A stretch of 64,000 nucleotides of DNA from Peribacillus kribbensis DSM 17871 (GCF_000430765.1 NZ_AUMQ01000016.1:62001-126000), one strand, 5' to 3'; positions 9,749 to 19,017 are shown, numbered from the stretch's first letter. The notes: generated by a model not told the origin, from the sequence alone. Translations and numbers: made by a program.

Positions 9749-9778
9749 TCATACCCCTTCTTTCCTTTAATCACCTAT

Positions 9779-11455
9779 TTAGCTCCCAAAGATAGAACCG
9801 TTCACTTTCAAACGGTGAATCGGATCCTTTAACGCTTCACTTGGCGATAGTAAAACAGTTTTCTCCTCAATAGTTAATTCACCATGCTCCAGAATTTTTA
9901 AATGAACAGTTTTGTTTCGGTCGAAAAACCATTCAATCCGAATTACATCATCTTTATCAACTGCTTTTTGTAACTTGAAAAATCGTCCATCAATTGGTGT
10001 ATAGGCTGATGGGTCATTCCCAAGTCCATAATAGAGGAAAATAGGAATATCAATCATTTCTTCTTCTGGTACTTGATATTCAAAAACTCCCTGTTCACCA
10101 GGATTGACCGTTCTTGGGATCATAACATCGTAGGAGGAACCAATCTTGATTAAAATATCATCTGCCATGCGGTCCTGTAATTTTAATTTTTTGATTTCAA
10201 CGTGGTCTTCCTCCTGGGCAAATTGGTAAATGGACGCACCTTTGGAAACAGCCGAAACCGGATCAATAAATTTATATTGGATCATGTCAATATCTGTGAA
10301 ATATTGACGAATTGTTTCCTCAACTAAATAAAAATTGGACATACCGCCTGTAAATAAAATTTCACTGATGTCCTCAGGCTTAATATTAGCTTCTGAAAGT
10401 GTCTGTTTAATTGGTGCAAGAAGAGTTTCACGGCCCTCACGATCTGTATAACAACTGAAAATTTGATTCAGCATCGGATAGGTTATCGTTGTTAAGGTAC
10501 TTTGTCCATCAATCACTTCAAACCCCACAGCCTGCTCTTGTCTATCGCGACGCCTAGGTTTATCAATATATTGAGAAATTCGATCATTAAATTCAATCTT
10601 TGCCTTTTCCGCTTCGGAAACAATACGGGCAATGATTCGATTCTGCTCCTCTATTGCACGATCTGTAATCGAAGAGCGGGCCCTTTCAAATTCTGAAAGG
10701 AAATAAGCTCCTAGCAGCTGGTCGAAATTATTTCCTCCCAGATCCATCCGTGGCGATCTCGCAATAATATTTATATCAACATCCCCTGTTAGATCCTGTG
10801 AGATATTAGCAATACTCACATCGAGCGTTCCTCCGCCAATATCGTATACAAGAACATTCATTCCTTCTTCTGAAAGCTGTTCTTCAACAAATGCCTCAGG
10901 ATCATGAATATGCCAATAAAGTGCTGCGGTTGGCTCATCAAGTAAGTTAACATTTTTGAATCCAGCCAGTCTTGCGGCATTTTCAGTCGCTATCCGTTCA
11001 TCATTATTAAAAGCTGCGGGAATGGTAATTGTCACTTCATCAATTTCCTCATTCAATTGTTTTTCCAATGAGAGTCTGATGGTTTTTAAATACAAAGCCG
11101 AGCATTGTTTCATATCGAAATATTCAGATGACTTCTTCCCGCTAATACTTGGAATTTCGACTGCCGATTCTCCACCTATTCTTGTTTTGACTCCTCGTAC
11201 TGTCTGCATTGGACGAGATCCGCCGCCATAAATACTTTTCGCATATTCCCCTGTATAAACCGTTTCATTATCTAAGTCAAAGTAAAGAACTGAAGGTAGT
11301 TCTACTGCGTTTAAATTAGGTGAATGATTTTTGTCATATTGATAGATTGATAGTGTTTTTAGCTTTTCAATTGGATTATCCAAAAAATCATTATACTCGA
11401 TCACAGATACCGTGCTGTTTGTTGTCCCTAAGTCTATTCCCACAAAATACGCCAA
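9779..11455 (-). CDS. Hsp70 family protein with substrate-binding-like C-terminus
   Basis: A 558-residue Hsp70. Motifs: GIDLGTTNSTVS near the N-terminus, VYDIGGGTLDVS (phosphate 2), DEPTAALYW in the connect 1 region and ILFTGGMSNFYLV (adenosine motif, where Gly-Met replaces the common Gly-Ser or Gly-Thr). After about residue 420 there is a beta-rich region with DVMIPRTVNPGEQGVFEYQVP and KTVHLKILEHGELTIEE that resembles a DnaK substrate-binding beta domain. No helical lid follows. The ATPase also has an expanded segment with RRRDRQEQ near residue 300. It starts 152 bp after the coiled-coil gene, the largest gap in the operon, and ends 30 bp before the helical-protein gene. It is a distinct paralogue, not a recent duplicate of the others. 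Confidence 0.88.
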   Translation of the reverse strand: MAYFVGIDLGTTNSTVSVIEYNDFLDNPIEKLKTLSIYQYDKNHSPNLNAVELPSVLYFDLDNETVYTGEYAKSIYGGGSRPMQTVRGVKTRIGGESAVEIPSISGKKSSEYFDMKQCSALYLKTIRLSLEKQLNEEIDEVTITIPAAFNNDERIATENAARLAGFKNVNLLDEPTAALYWHIHDPEAFVEEQLSEEGMNVLVYDIGGGTLDVSIANISQDLTGDVDINIIARSPRMDLGGNNFDQLLGAYFLSEFERARSSITDRAIEEQNRIIARIVSEAEKAKIEFNDRISQYIDKPRRRDRQEQAVGFEVIDGQSTLTTITYPMLNQIFSCYTDREGRETLLAPIKQTLSEANIKPEDISEILFTGGMSNFYLVEETIRQYFTDIDMIQYKFIDPVSAVSKGASIYQFAQEEDHVEIKKLKLQDRMADDILIKIGSSYDVMIPRTVNPGEQGVFEYQVPEEEMIDIPIFLYYGLGNDPSAYTPIDGRFFKLQKAVDKDDVIRIEWFFDRNKTVHLKILEHGELTIEEKTVLLSPSEALKDPIHRLKVNGSIFGS

Positions 11456-11607
11456 AAGTGGTCATTCCTTTCGTTACACAAGAATCATAGTTATGAATTA
11501 CAGAGAGTCCTGGAAAACAAGGGGGAACCCTTAGTTACCCCAGTATTGTCCAGTTTACTTACATTTCTATTGGTGCTCATTGTTTTCTTGTGTTTCTTCT
11601 ATGGTAG

Positions 11608-13335
11608 TTATTTCTTCACTATTTCTGCTGAAAGAGTGTCTGTTTTTTGTAGTTCTTCAACCACATCGTTGCTTTCCTGTTTTTGTTCTGTTGGTTGTTG
11701 TTCTTCAGTCGGCTGCTCATTTTCAGCAGCTTCATTGGTTTCGTTGGTTAGATTTTGATGATGAGCAGCACCCGTTTCTAAGCTGTCTTCAAGTACACTG
11801 GAAACATCCATAACTCCTACTTGTTTAGTGCTATCTTGGAATGAATTATTTGTTTCCTCAACCAGTTTCTCATTAGGAATCTTAACAGCTTTGGCTTTTT
11901 TAAAGGATTGATTCGTGTCTTTCCAGACAAACTGTGATTCTTCAATTAAATACTGACCTTCATCCTCATATTCAAAAGTAACCGCAGCCTCATAATCTTT
12001 ACGATTCTCATCGGTAATGGTGATTTGTTCCCCTAATTTCAGTTCTTCACTTCTAACTAGTCCATTGTTTGTGAAAAAAGCTTGCACCCCATTTAGTTTC
12101 CCATCTGTATATAAGTCATCTAAATTTGCAAATGCTCTTGCAAACTTTGATATTAATTGCTTGGTGACTTCAGTTTTTACCATTTGTTCTACTTTCTTCG
12201 TTGTCATTGCTTCAATCTGTTCGTGTTCTTGCTTAAGTTTTTCATTTTCTAATTTTAAAAGTTCCATTTCTTTTCTCTGGGCAACATAGTGTCGGGATGC
12301 TAATGTGAGCTGTTCGAGAATAAGTTGACCTTGCTCAGCCAATTCAATGACGACATCATCTTCACGATTAAATGGCTCTAACTTTTGTGAAAAGTTCACT
12401 TTGTCTAGCTTACCTTTCAAATCATCTAAAACACTTGATTTCCCTAGCAGTTCTTCTACTGTTTCTTTTGTCTCATTTACCATTGTTTTGATGCGGCTGA
12501 TGTTTTTAGATGTATCTTCTAAATGCAGTGTAACGGTATCTCCAATCTTCCCTGGCAATTGACCTAATTTTGACTCCATCTGTGAAATGGAAGAAGTTGT
12601 AGTATTAGAAATTTGGTTCAAACGTTCCGAATTCTTATTGACAGAAGATAATATTTTTGTTGTATTATTTTCAGCTACACTTTCAAAATCCGACTTAATC
12701 TTTCTAGGTAACTGGTTAAGTTTATAATCCATATTCTTTGCTGCTTCCGGCATTTCTGTAACAACAGGCTTTAAAAAGCTATCTAAATCATTTAACGTTA
12801 CCGGCATAGGGTACTTTTGTACTAATTGTGCAATTCCATCAATTTTTTGGTTAGTATTTGCAAACTCATGATTATTATCCAACCTATCAAGGTTTCCCTT
12901 AAGATTTTTATTTTGTTCCCTTAATTCCTGGTAGCCTTCGTATAACTCACTGAATTTGTCACCTAACTTTTCCTCTAATAATCCGTCTATTAATCGTAAT
13001 AATTCTTGATTATTTTTCACCCAATTGCCTCTTTCTTCTTTAGAGTCATCTTTTCGCAATAAATTCAAACTCAAGAAAGATGACTTAGAAGTTCTTTGTT
13101 CATTATCATCCGATTGTTCGTTTTGTATCGCATGAACACTCTCATTTTCTACCTTTTCTTTAATCTTTCCTGTTCTTATTAATTCATTAACAGAAGGTTT
13201 ATATTCTTTATTGGGATCATACGTAAAAGGTTTTTCGCCAACTGTGAATTTTATGTTGGTATTATTCTTTTTACCTTTATTTTTAATAATCTCTACAGAA
13301 AAATCTTGTAGGACTATATAAACTTTTTCTGACAT
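11608..13335 (-). CDS. Long coiled-coil protein, possible GrpE-like exchange factor
   Basis: A 575-residue protein. Residues 1-55 form a small strand-rich head. Residues 100-300 contain heptad-type helices with Asn/Gln-rich linkers, residues 335-395 a strong coiled coil (KEMELLKLENEKLKQEHEQIE). Residues 395-425 form a short helical bundle and 430-487 a beta-rich segment (EAAVTFEYEDEGQYLIEE, then VWKDTNQSFKKAKAVKI). The tail from about 490 is acidic and disordered. The order coiled coil, helical bundle, beta wing is that of GrpE, the DnaK nucleotide-exchange factor. Five Hsp70 genes in the same operon would need such a factor. The GrpE link is an inference from order and spacing, not from a diagnostic motif. 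The gene is 18 bp after a short Hsp70 gene. Confidence 0.6.
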   Translation of the reverse strand: MSEKVYIVLQDFSVEIIKNKGKKNNTNIKFTVGEKPFTYDPNKEYKPSVNELIRTGKIKEKVENESVHAIQNEQSDDNEQRTSKSSFLSLNLLRKDDSKEERGNWVKNNQELLRLIDGLLEEKLGDKFSELYEGYQELREQNKNLKGNLDRLDNNHEFANTNQKIDGIAQLVQKYPMPVTLNDLDSFLKPVVTEMPEAAKNMDYKLNQLPRKIKSDFESVAENNTTKILSSVNKNSERLNQISNTTTSSISQMESKLGQLPGKIGDTVTLHLEDTSKNISRIKTMVNETKETVEELLGKSSVLDDLKGKLDKVNFSQKLEPFNREDDVVIELAEQGQLILEQLTLASRHYVAQRKEMELLKLENEKLKQEHEQIEAMTTKKVEQMVKTEVTKQLISKFARAFANLDDLYTDGKLNGVQAFFTNNGLVRSEELKLGEQITITDENRKDYEAAVTFEYEDEGQYLIEESQFVWKDTNQSFKKAKAVKIPNEKLVEETNNSFQDSTKQVGVMDVSSVLEDSLETGAAHHQNLTNETNEAAENEQPTEEQQPTEQKQESNDVVEELQKTDTLSAEIVKK

Positions 13336-13353
13336 AACTTCCCCTCCAAAATA

Positions 13354-14811
13354 TTAAACTCGGGCCACTTCGCCCTCACTAACAAATTTACTTTTTTCAT
13401 TAAACGTCCGGTAACACACCAAACCACTGTCAGACATTTTAAGCTGCATGCGGATAATCCCATTTGGATAATCTTGCTGATTCACAACCAAGTAACCAAC
13501 TTCGCTACAATGCTCAATAAATGGAGAATTCCCTTGATAGATGACAACTTTGCCTTTCTGCTTATCCTTTGGGAGGGAGAAGTCATAGAATGGTGAATAT
13601 TGCCCATAAAGTTCGTTACGAATTAAAATTGGTTTAATCGTTTTATTCGTAACCCTTACACCGAATCCGTGACTCGAACGACGGATTACATCGATCTTCT
13701 CACTTCGCCCTGTAATTATTCCGCAGTAAATAGCTGCTCCCTTTCCCACTAATTCACCAGGATCATCTATCATCTTCGGTCGTTTTCCAAAGAAGTCCGT
13801 TACTCTTTTAGCTATTATTGGTATATTACTTGTCCCTCCGACAAGGATGATTTGTTCGATCTCTGAAATTTGCACAGATATGTCATCTAGGACACGGTCT
13901 AGAACGTTATCAATCTTGTATAAGAAGCTGCCTTCTAACCACTCTTCAAGTTGGCTTCGTGTAATAACTTCCTCTAACGGATTATCGACTATCTCAAACT
14001 TTTTAAAAATCTCGTACTCTTGCATATCTGATAGTCCAATTTTCGTTTGACGAGCTTCCTCAAAAAGTTCATTTCGAAATCTAGCATCATGTAAAGGCCC
14101 TGAGCCCGCAGTCATCATGGATAAAAATTTATCGGCAATTAACTGATCGATATTTGCGCCTCCTAAAAGACGCTCGCCATCGGTATTTTTTACAATGACA
14201 CTTTTTTTCCCATCATTGCCCAGTATGGCATCAAATAATGTCACATCAAATGTTCCGCCGCCTAAATCAAAGATAAGTACAGTTTCTTTCGACCCTGGTC
14301 TTAATTCATCAAATAATCCGCTTGACAGCGCTGCTGCAACTGGCTCTTCTATTAACGCTAACACTGGCACACCCGCTGATTTCGCTGCTGTCTCGATCTT
14401 TTTCCGTTCTTTAGGCTCAAAGGCATAAGGAACACTAATAACTGCCCCCGTAATCTCTTGGCCTCCGTAAATTGTTTCAACCCGCATTTTTATGAATGTA
14501 AAAATATCGGTAATAATATCTTTAGCCGTTTTCTTATGCCCTCTTATTTCACGGGACCATCTATCGTCATCCAAATGTCTTTTAATTTCACTTACACCGT
14601 TCCAAGGGTCTAATTGACAATGCTTAACAGCCTTTTTCCCCATAATCAAGTTACATGACTCTTCGTAGTAAACGACATTATCAACGTAGTTACCGGAACC
14701 ATATTCAGATGGGATTAAATTCGGTACAGGTAAAGCTATTTGTTTCTCTTCATCCCACTTTGTTACATATAAAGTGGATGTACCAAAATCAATGCCTATG
14801 TATAATGACAT
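13354..14811 (-). CDS. Short Hsp70-family ATPase, duplicate of the 6756-8204 gene
   Basis: A 485-residue Hsp70-type ATPase. GIDFGTSTLYVTKW opens the protein, IFDLGGGTFDVTLF is phosphate 2, EEPVAAALSSGLF is in the connect region and IILVGGTSNIPII is the adenosine motif. The FGTST variant, the overall length and the short C-terminal region (FRVT-type hinge, then GNSPFIEHCSEVGYLVV) all match the protein at 6756-8204, so an ancient tandem duplication is likely. It lacks room for a canonical lid. Spacing is 15 bp after the upstream helical gene and 18 bp before the coiled-coil gene, consistent with translational coupling. Two such short Hsp70s each beside a helical protein (262 and 477 residues) hints at matched pairs. 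Confidence 0.87.
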   Translation of the reverse strand: MSLYIGIDFGTSTLYVTKWDEEKQIALPVPNLIPSEYGSGNYVDNVVYYEESCNLIMGKKAVKHCQLDPWNGVSEIKRHLDDDRWSREIRGHKKTAKDIITDIFTFIKMRVETIYGGQEITGAVISVPYAFEPKERKKIETAAKSAGVPVLALIEEPVAAALSSGLFDELRPGSKETVLIFDLGGGTFDVTLFDAILGNDGKKSVIVKNTDGERLLGGANIDQLIADKFLSMMTAGSGPLHDARFRNELFEEARQTKIGLSDMQEYEIFKKFEIVDNPLEEVITRSQLEEWLEGSFLYKIDNVLDRVLDDISVQISEIEQIILVGGTSNIPIIAKRVTDFFGKRPKMIDDPGELVGKGAAIYCGIITGRSEKIDVIRRSSHGFGVRVTNKTIKPILIRNELYGQYSPFYDFSLPKDKQKGKVVIYQGNSPFIEHCSEVGYLVVNQQDYPNGIIRMQLKMSDSGLVCYRTFNEKSKFVSEGEVARV

Positions 14812-14826
14812 TGGTCCTCACCCTCT

Positions 14827-15615
14827 TTATTTTTTTTCATATTTCCATACATAACATTGCCCTGTACATATTGGTACCTGGCCACTATAACGCTTATCAT
14901 TAAAGAAATACGGGAGCATGACTAAATCAGCAATCTTCCCATGAAGAGCCTGATTATCGGTACTTTCTGGAATGAGTTCTAAATGGTCAAAATCCACATC
15001 TTGGCTAACTTTGTATATTTTTGTAAAAATACCATATTGTGCGATAAACTCATTAAAAAAGTTAACAAGCCACTTATAGTAGTTTGGACTACTCTTTAAG
15101 CCTTCTAGTAACGCAGGCATAACATGCGAAATAAGCCCTTCTCCAAATGCTTTTCGAAGGACATCTTTCACTTTTTCCTGGACTTCATCTACATCATTAC
15201 ATTCATCAAATGATGTCCTTAAAGCCATTTGCAGTCGTTTTTGAAATTGAATTACATATTTAGGGAGAATTTGTATATTTCTTTTTACATCATCAGGAAT
15301 TGATTCCTGAGTCAGTACACTTTGTATCTTAGTCAATAATTCTCTCGTATCTTTTTGAATTATGGATTGGGCAAGTTTTAGAAACATAGTCCCGTTTGTT
15401 ACTTGTTCATAAAGGGCTGGAATCTCATTCTTCTCGATATGCATTTGTTCAATAACATGTCCCTTTGTTTCAAGTAGTTCCTCCGGTTTCTCTCCCTCGG
15501 GTTCTGGATACGGGGTACGAATAAGAATAATCCCTCGTTTTTCAAATAGCTTTCTTCCTTTAAGCAAGACCTCATGCATATCCTCTAATGATATATTCTT
15601 TAACTGATCGGTCAT
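14827..15615 (-). CDS. Helical protein of unknown function
   Basis: A 262-residue protein that I do not recognise. The N-terminal 60 residues hold a strand with IILIRTPYPEPEGE. The middle is helical (YEQVTNGTMFLKLAQSII, then RKAFGEGLISHVMPALLEGL). The C-terminus is rich in aromatics and contains two Cys (PICTGQCYVW), which could bind metal or form a redox pair, though two Cys alone are weak evidence. No HPD motif is present, so it is not a J-protein. It lies between the Hsp70-PIN gene (37 bp) and a short Hsp70 gene (15 bp) and is clearly part of the operon. It may serve as a dedicated co-chaperone or adaptor (inference). Confidence 0.68.
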   Translation of the reverse strand: MTDQLKNISLEDMHEVLLKGRKLFEKRGIILIRTPYPEPEGEKPEELLETKGHVIEQMHIEKNEIPALYEQVTNGTMFLKLAQSIIQKDTRELLTKIQSVLTQESIPDDVKRNIQILPKYVIQFQKRLQMALRTSFDECNDVDEVQEKVKDVLRKAFGEGLISHVMPALLEGLKSSPNYYKWLVNFFNEFIAQYGIFTKIYKVSQDVDFDHLELIPESTDNQALHGKIADLVMLPYFFNDKRYSGQVPICTGQCYVWKYEKK

Positions 15616-15652
15616 ATAAGCATCTCCTTTCTAAACTGATAACGAAATCCAG

Positions 15653-17998
15653 CTACTTTGCACTATGTTTCGTGACATGTCCATGTGATAACAATTTACC
15701 TGTCATTTTGTCTTTCACTTCAGCTGCTACATTTAACCCGTATTTTTTAGACATTTCAAAAGTGATTTCTACATCAACATCCGTTCTTACACGAGGCGGA
15801 ATGTTTGAAATGGTCAATTTTTCTATATGCATCATATCTTCGTCTGTCGTATAAAGGCAGCGGCTGCTTACATCCCCACGATAGACATTTATTTCAAGGG
15901 TTTCCGCATAATCATGTAAGGGCATAAGTATTACAGATTCACGTGCTGGAAGTTCTGAACCACTTGGAATGACCATCTGAAAATCAATTCGATTTTTCAA
16001 CACGCCAAAGTGATGCATTGTTTTATCAAAGATTTTCGGTTTGTCAGTAATACCCCCTTTGCGGCCAAATTCACTAGCAGCATAAATAGCTGCCCCTTCC
16101 GCAATGACTATAGCTGCATTTTTCTCATAATTTGGTTTAAAGCCAAATGCTGCTTCCACTTGTTGCTGAACATAAGGAATTAACGAAGTCCCTCCAGCAA
16201 GAACAGTAATATCAATATCGCTATATTGCAAACCTGCTCTCTGCAAAGCATTTGAAGTTTTTTGCAGTGTACGCTGAACAAACCTTGCAATCCATGTTTC
16301 AAAAGATTTACGTAGAACAATAAACTCAAATGGCCTTTTCTCAGCTGGTGCTATATATAGTGAAACAAGAAAAGAAGCCGAATCAAATTCAGATAGCTGT
16401 ACTTTCAGTTCTTCTGCTGCTTTATACATGGCAGTCTTATTTTTTTGATGCTCTTCATCACTGATACCTAAGAAATCAGGTTCATCCAAAATAAGGTCAT
16501 GCTCATCTTCAAACATATCCATCATCTTTTCCACAATCGTCCGGGTAATGTCTTCGCCACCTAATTTCACATCCCCGTCATCGCCAAGGTTTCGGTACTT
16601 TCCATCTGCTTCCGTTTCAATAATGGAAACATCAAACGTACCTCCGCCCCAATCGTAGACAAGAATCTTCTTCGCAACACTCGAATCATATCCATAGGCA
16701 ATCGCAGCAGCAAAGGGCTCACGAATTAATCGGATCTCGTCAAAACCAGCAGCATAGGCAGCTTGGCGTGTAGCATCTTCTTGCTGTGGGGTAAAGGAAG
16801 CCGGTATACCGATTGCAGCTTTTGTGACATTACCTAGTTCTTTCATTGCCTTTTCCCTCAAATGGCGCAAAAACAATTGTGTAGCTTCTTCCGCTGCCAC
16901 TTTGAACGTTGACTCCTCGCGATCCTTATTCATGGTCATCTCTAATCGAAACTCATCATAATTTTGGGTTTTAACATCAACAATGTTTGCCTTTTGCCGT
17001 AATCCGCGGTCATTCGTAATAAGTATCGGATTCTCACTGTTTAGTTTTAAGGCAATAGACAATATTTTGTTGTCATTTTTATCGTTGTTTGTGGTCCCTT
17101 TAAAGAAATCATCCGGTAACAAGGTTAAATCTGAGCTCTCATATCGAATTCGGTTTTTATGCTTATCTAAGTAATCAACAGCCTTCTCGGCCTGAAATTT
17201 AGTAGAAGGATTTGTTTCGATATGGTAATTAAGTTCTTCTGATACTGTAACAGGTACGCAAACATCATCCTCATCCAGAAACTGCTTGATTAATTCAGGA
17301 ACTTCGATGAACACATTGGTATCGACTACGTATGTAGCTTTTGCTATGTCTGTTGGCTTAGTTTCAGAATTAGCCTTCTGATATTTCACCTGGAAATAGC
17401 GGTCCTTCAAATCTCCTAGTTTTCTTTTAAAATAGCGGATTCCACTTTCAGGGTTCACAATGCGTTTGTTAACTGCCTGTTTGCCAAATACAATTTTTCC
17501 TGGCTCTTCAAAATACACCGCACTTGGGATAATGGATTCAGATCCAAATTTTAACGTTTTTACTGACCCACCATCATAATAGGTTACAACTGAATTAGTA
17601 GTTCCAAGGTCAATTCCTATTTCACGGCCATCAGTCATGTCTAGCACGATATCTTCAAGTTCTTCGTATTCCTCTGCAACTGTTTTATAGTTGTGAACGT
17701 TTCCTTCTTTTTCATCTATAACTCGAGCATCATGTTCATCGTTATCGGCCGACTCTTCTTCAAACAATTCAAAATCAATATTAGCATCTAAATTATCTGA
17801 ATCCCATACATAATCAGTCTTTTCTAGGTCAGTTTCTATTTCACTATCATCATTGCTTAAATCAAATTCGTAAACGTCCAAACCATCATTAAAATCATCA
17901 TCTTGTTCTGACTCTTTTGGAGTTTCATCTGATGTATCTACTTTGTATAGATTAATAGTCTCGAATTCATCTTCAATTGAACCTGATTTTTTTGTCAT
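15653..17998 (-). CDS. Hsp70 with acidic N-terminal extension and inserted PIN nuclease-like domain
   Basis: First gene of the operon, 781 residues, ATG with GAAGGAGTG upstream. Residues 1-120 are very acidic and probably disordered. The Hsp70 ATPase begins at IGIDLGTTNS (127-136) and resumes later with VYDWGGGTFDVSII (447-460) and VLAGGTSLIPYV; a substrate-binding-like beta region ends the protein. Between them, at about 222-346, a PIN domain of the PhoH-associated type is inserted: VVDTN with Asp226, SEEL with Glu254/255, NDNKIL with Asp309 and TNDRGLR with Asp330. All four acidic positions expected for metal-dependent RNA cleavage are present. The insertion falls in subdomain IB of the ATPase, so nucleotide state could control the nuclease. 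I know of no described Hsp70 with this layout. Domain identity is by motif. Confidence 0.85.
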   Translation of the reverse strand: MTKKSGSIEDEFETINLYKVDTSDETPKESEQDDDFNDGLDVYEFDLSNDDSEIETDLEKTDYVWDSDNLDANIDFELFEEESADNDEHDARVIDEKEGNVHNYKTVAEEYEELEDIVLDMTDGREIGIDLGTTNSVVTYYDGGSVKTLKFGSESIIPSAVYFEEPGKIVFGKQAVNKRIVNPESGIRYFKRKLGDLKDRYFQVKYQKANSETKPTDIAKATYVVDTNVFIEVPELIKQFLDEDDVCVPVTVSEELNYHIETNPSTKFQAEKAVDYLDKHKNRIRYESSDLTLLPDDFFKGTTNNDKNDNKILSIALKLNSENPILITNDRGLRQKANIVDVKTQNYDEFRLEMTMNKDREESTFKVAAEEATQLFLRHLREKAMKELGNVTKAAIGIPASFTPQQEDATRQAAYAAGFDEIRLIREPFAAAIAYGYDSSVAKKILVYDWGGGTFDVSIIETEADGKYRNLGDDGDVKLGGEDITRTIVEKMMDMFEDEHDLILDEPDFLGISDEEHQKNKTAMYKAAEELKVQLSEFDSASFLVSLYIAPAEKRPFEFIVLRKSFETWIARFVQRTLQKTSNALQRAGLQYSDIDITVLAGGTSLIPYVQQQVEAAFGFKPNYEKNAAIVIAEGAAIYAASEFGRKGGITDKPKIFDKTMHHFGVLKNRIDFQMVIPSGSELPARESVILMPLHDYAETLEINVYRGDVSSRCLYTTDEDMMHIEKLTISNIPPRVRTDVDVEITFEMSKKYGLNVAAEVKDKMTGKLLSHGHVTKHSAK

Positions 17999-18609
17999 AG
18001 AATTATCACTCCTTCATTGTATCCTAGTACTTTTGCCAAAAAGCCCTTAAAACTTTGAGACAATTTAACTATTTAAACTTAATTAAGCAAATTTGGAAAT
18101 AATAAAATTTTACCACATGGTTTTTATAGAAATTGTCGTTTTTTGTCGAATTTAGTAGTGTTCTTTCTTTTTTGAAATATAATGTTGTTCTTTGTTATAT
18201 TTTGTTAATAAAAAACCTCGATGAACTATACATATGAAATACCGCTAAAAACCAAATTACTAATAGCAATGGGATTATATAATCTTTCTCGGTGATCCCA
18301 GTTGCTAGTAAAATCGGTTAACTTCATTCTCACGGAAACATTTCATAATGTTTAGATTTTTAGCAATTCTTAATTCCTTACTTTGCCATACAGGGGTTAT
18401 TCGGAAAATCACGCTACCAATCAGAAGCGAATTCCAATCGATCATCCAGTGTATAATTAACTATCAAAGCACAGTTAATATAAATCGAAATCACCGGGAT
18501 TAAAATGATTTCTGAAAGGTAAAACCAAAAGGCCAAAAAGTATCAGGTATTTCCCGGAATCAATGAACTTACTAGATTCTTAAGCACACATGTAAAGAAA
18601 TGAATTTAG
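17999..18609 (-). promoter_or_regulatory. Leader region of the Hsp70/dynamin operon; no gene seen
   Basis: About 610 AT-rich bases upstream of the operon's first gene. A GAAGGAGTG ribosome binding site lies just before the start. A weak promoter-like pair, TCGACA and TATAAA, is visible on the minus strand around 18125-18155, but the 15-base spacer is short. I do not see a CIRCE inverted repeat (TTAGCACTC/GAGTGCTAA), so HrcA control as for dnaK is not supported. The part from 18230 to 18600 has stops in all frames and no recognisable coding remnant. The promoter position is uncertain. Confidence 0.35.
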
Positions 18610-18972
18610 ATGTCTGTTAAGAACTTTGAAAGCAACAGTAAAGAAACGAAAGCTAACTGCTTTGAAGCAGAAAAATCCTTTATTTCTCTTGGCTTGCTGG
18701 AAATGTTCGATCTCTTATTATACGAAGTAAAGGGTGGAGATAATCCGGAAATTTTCGTCCGGATCAACTCAAAGCTACAAATTGAAAACACCATTAAAAA
18801 CGCTGACAATTATAATAACACCATTTTAAACAATGTCCACAAAAGACATAAAATTTCTGTTGAGATGCTCACGTACCTTTTTGAGAATGAAGTCAAAACA
18901 GTAGAGTTTTGGAATTATATCGAGGAATATTTCCTTGGTAGAGTTCCACAGCAGGTTTTAGAGAGAGTTTAG
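18610..18972 (+). pseudogene. Stranded C-terminus of a helicase-like protein
   Basis: A 120-codon frame whose latter part (GGDNPEIFVRINS, then WNYIEEYFLG) matches the extreme C-terminal pattern of RecQ-like or DEAD/DEAH defence helicases as I remember it. No helicase motifs precede it, there is no ribosome binding site before the ATG at 18610 and upstream frames are closed. I therefore read it as the 3' remnant of a deleted gene, not a small gene. A good terminator follows 8 bases after the stop, which fits retention of the original gene end. The family assignment is tentative. Confidence 0.5.
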
Positions 18973-18980
18973 TAGGTATA

Positions 18981-19017
18981 AAAAACAGTACCCAAATGAA
19001 AAGGGTACTGTTTTTTT
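18981..19017. terminator. Bidirectional rho-independent terminator
   Basis: A 13-base-pair stem (AAAAACAGTACCC paired with GGGTACTGTTTTT) with a 9-base loop, flanked by A and T runs on both sides. It lies between the plus-strand helicase remnant and the convergent DUF2357 gene and can end transcription from either side. Confidence 0.85.

Noticed and set aside
11521-11541. Hairpin with GGGG/CCCC arms in the 152-bp gap of the operon
   Set aside because: The inner pairs do not match and no T run follows, so it is not a convincing terminator or attenuator.
14827-15615. J-domain co-chaperone for the Hsp70s
   Set aside because: No HPD motif or J-domain helix pattern in this or any other operon product.
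17999-18300. Possible CIRCE/HrcA control of the Hsp70 operon
   Set aside because: No TTAGCACTC/GAGTGCTAA inverted repeat can be found upstream of the first gene.
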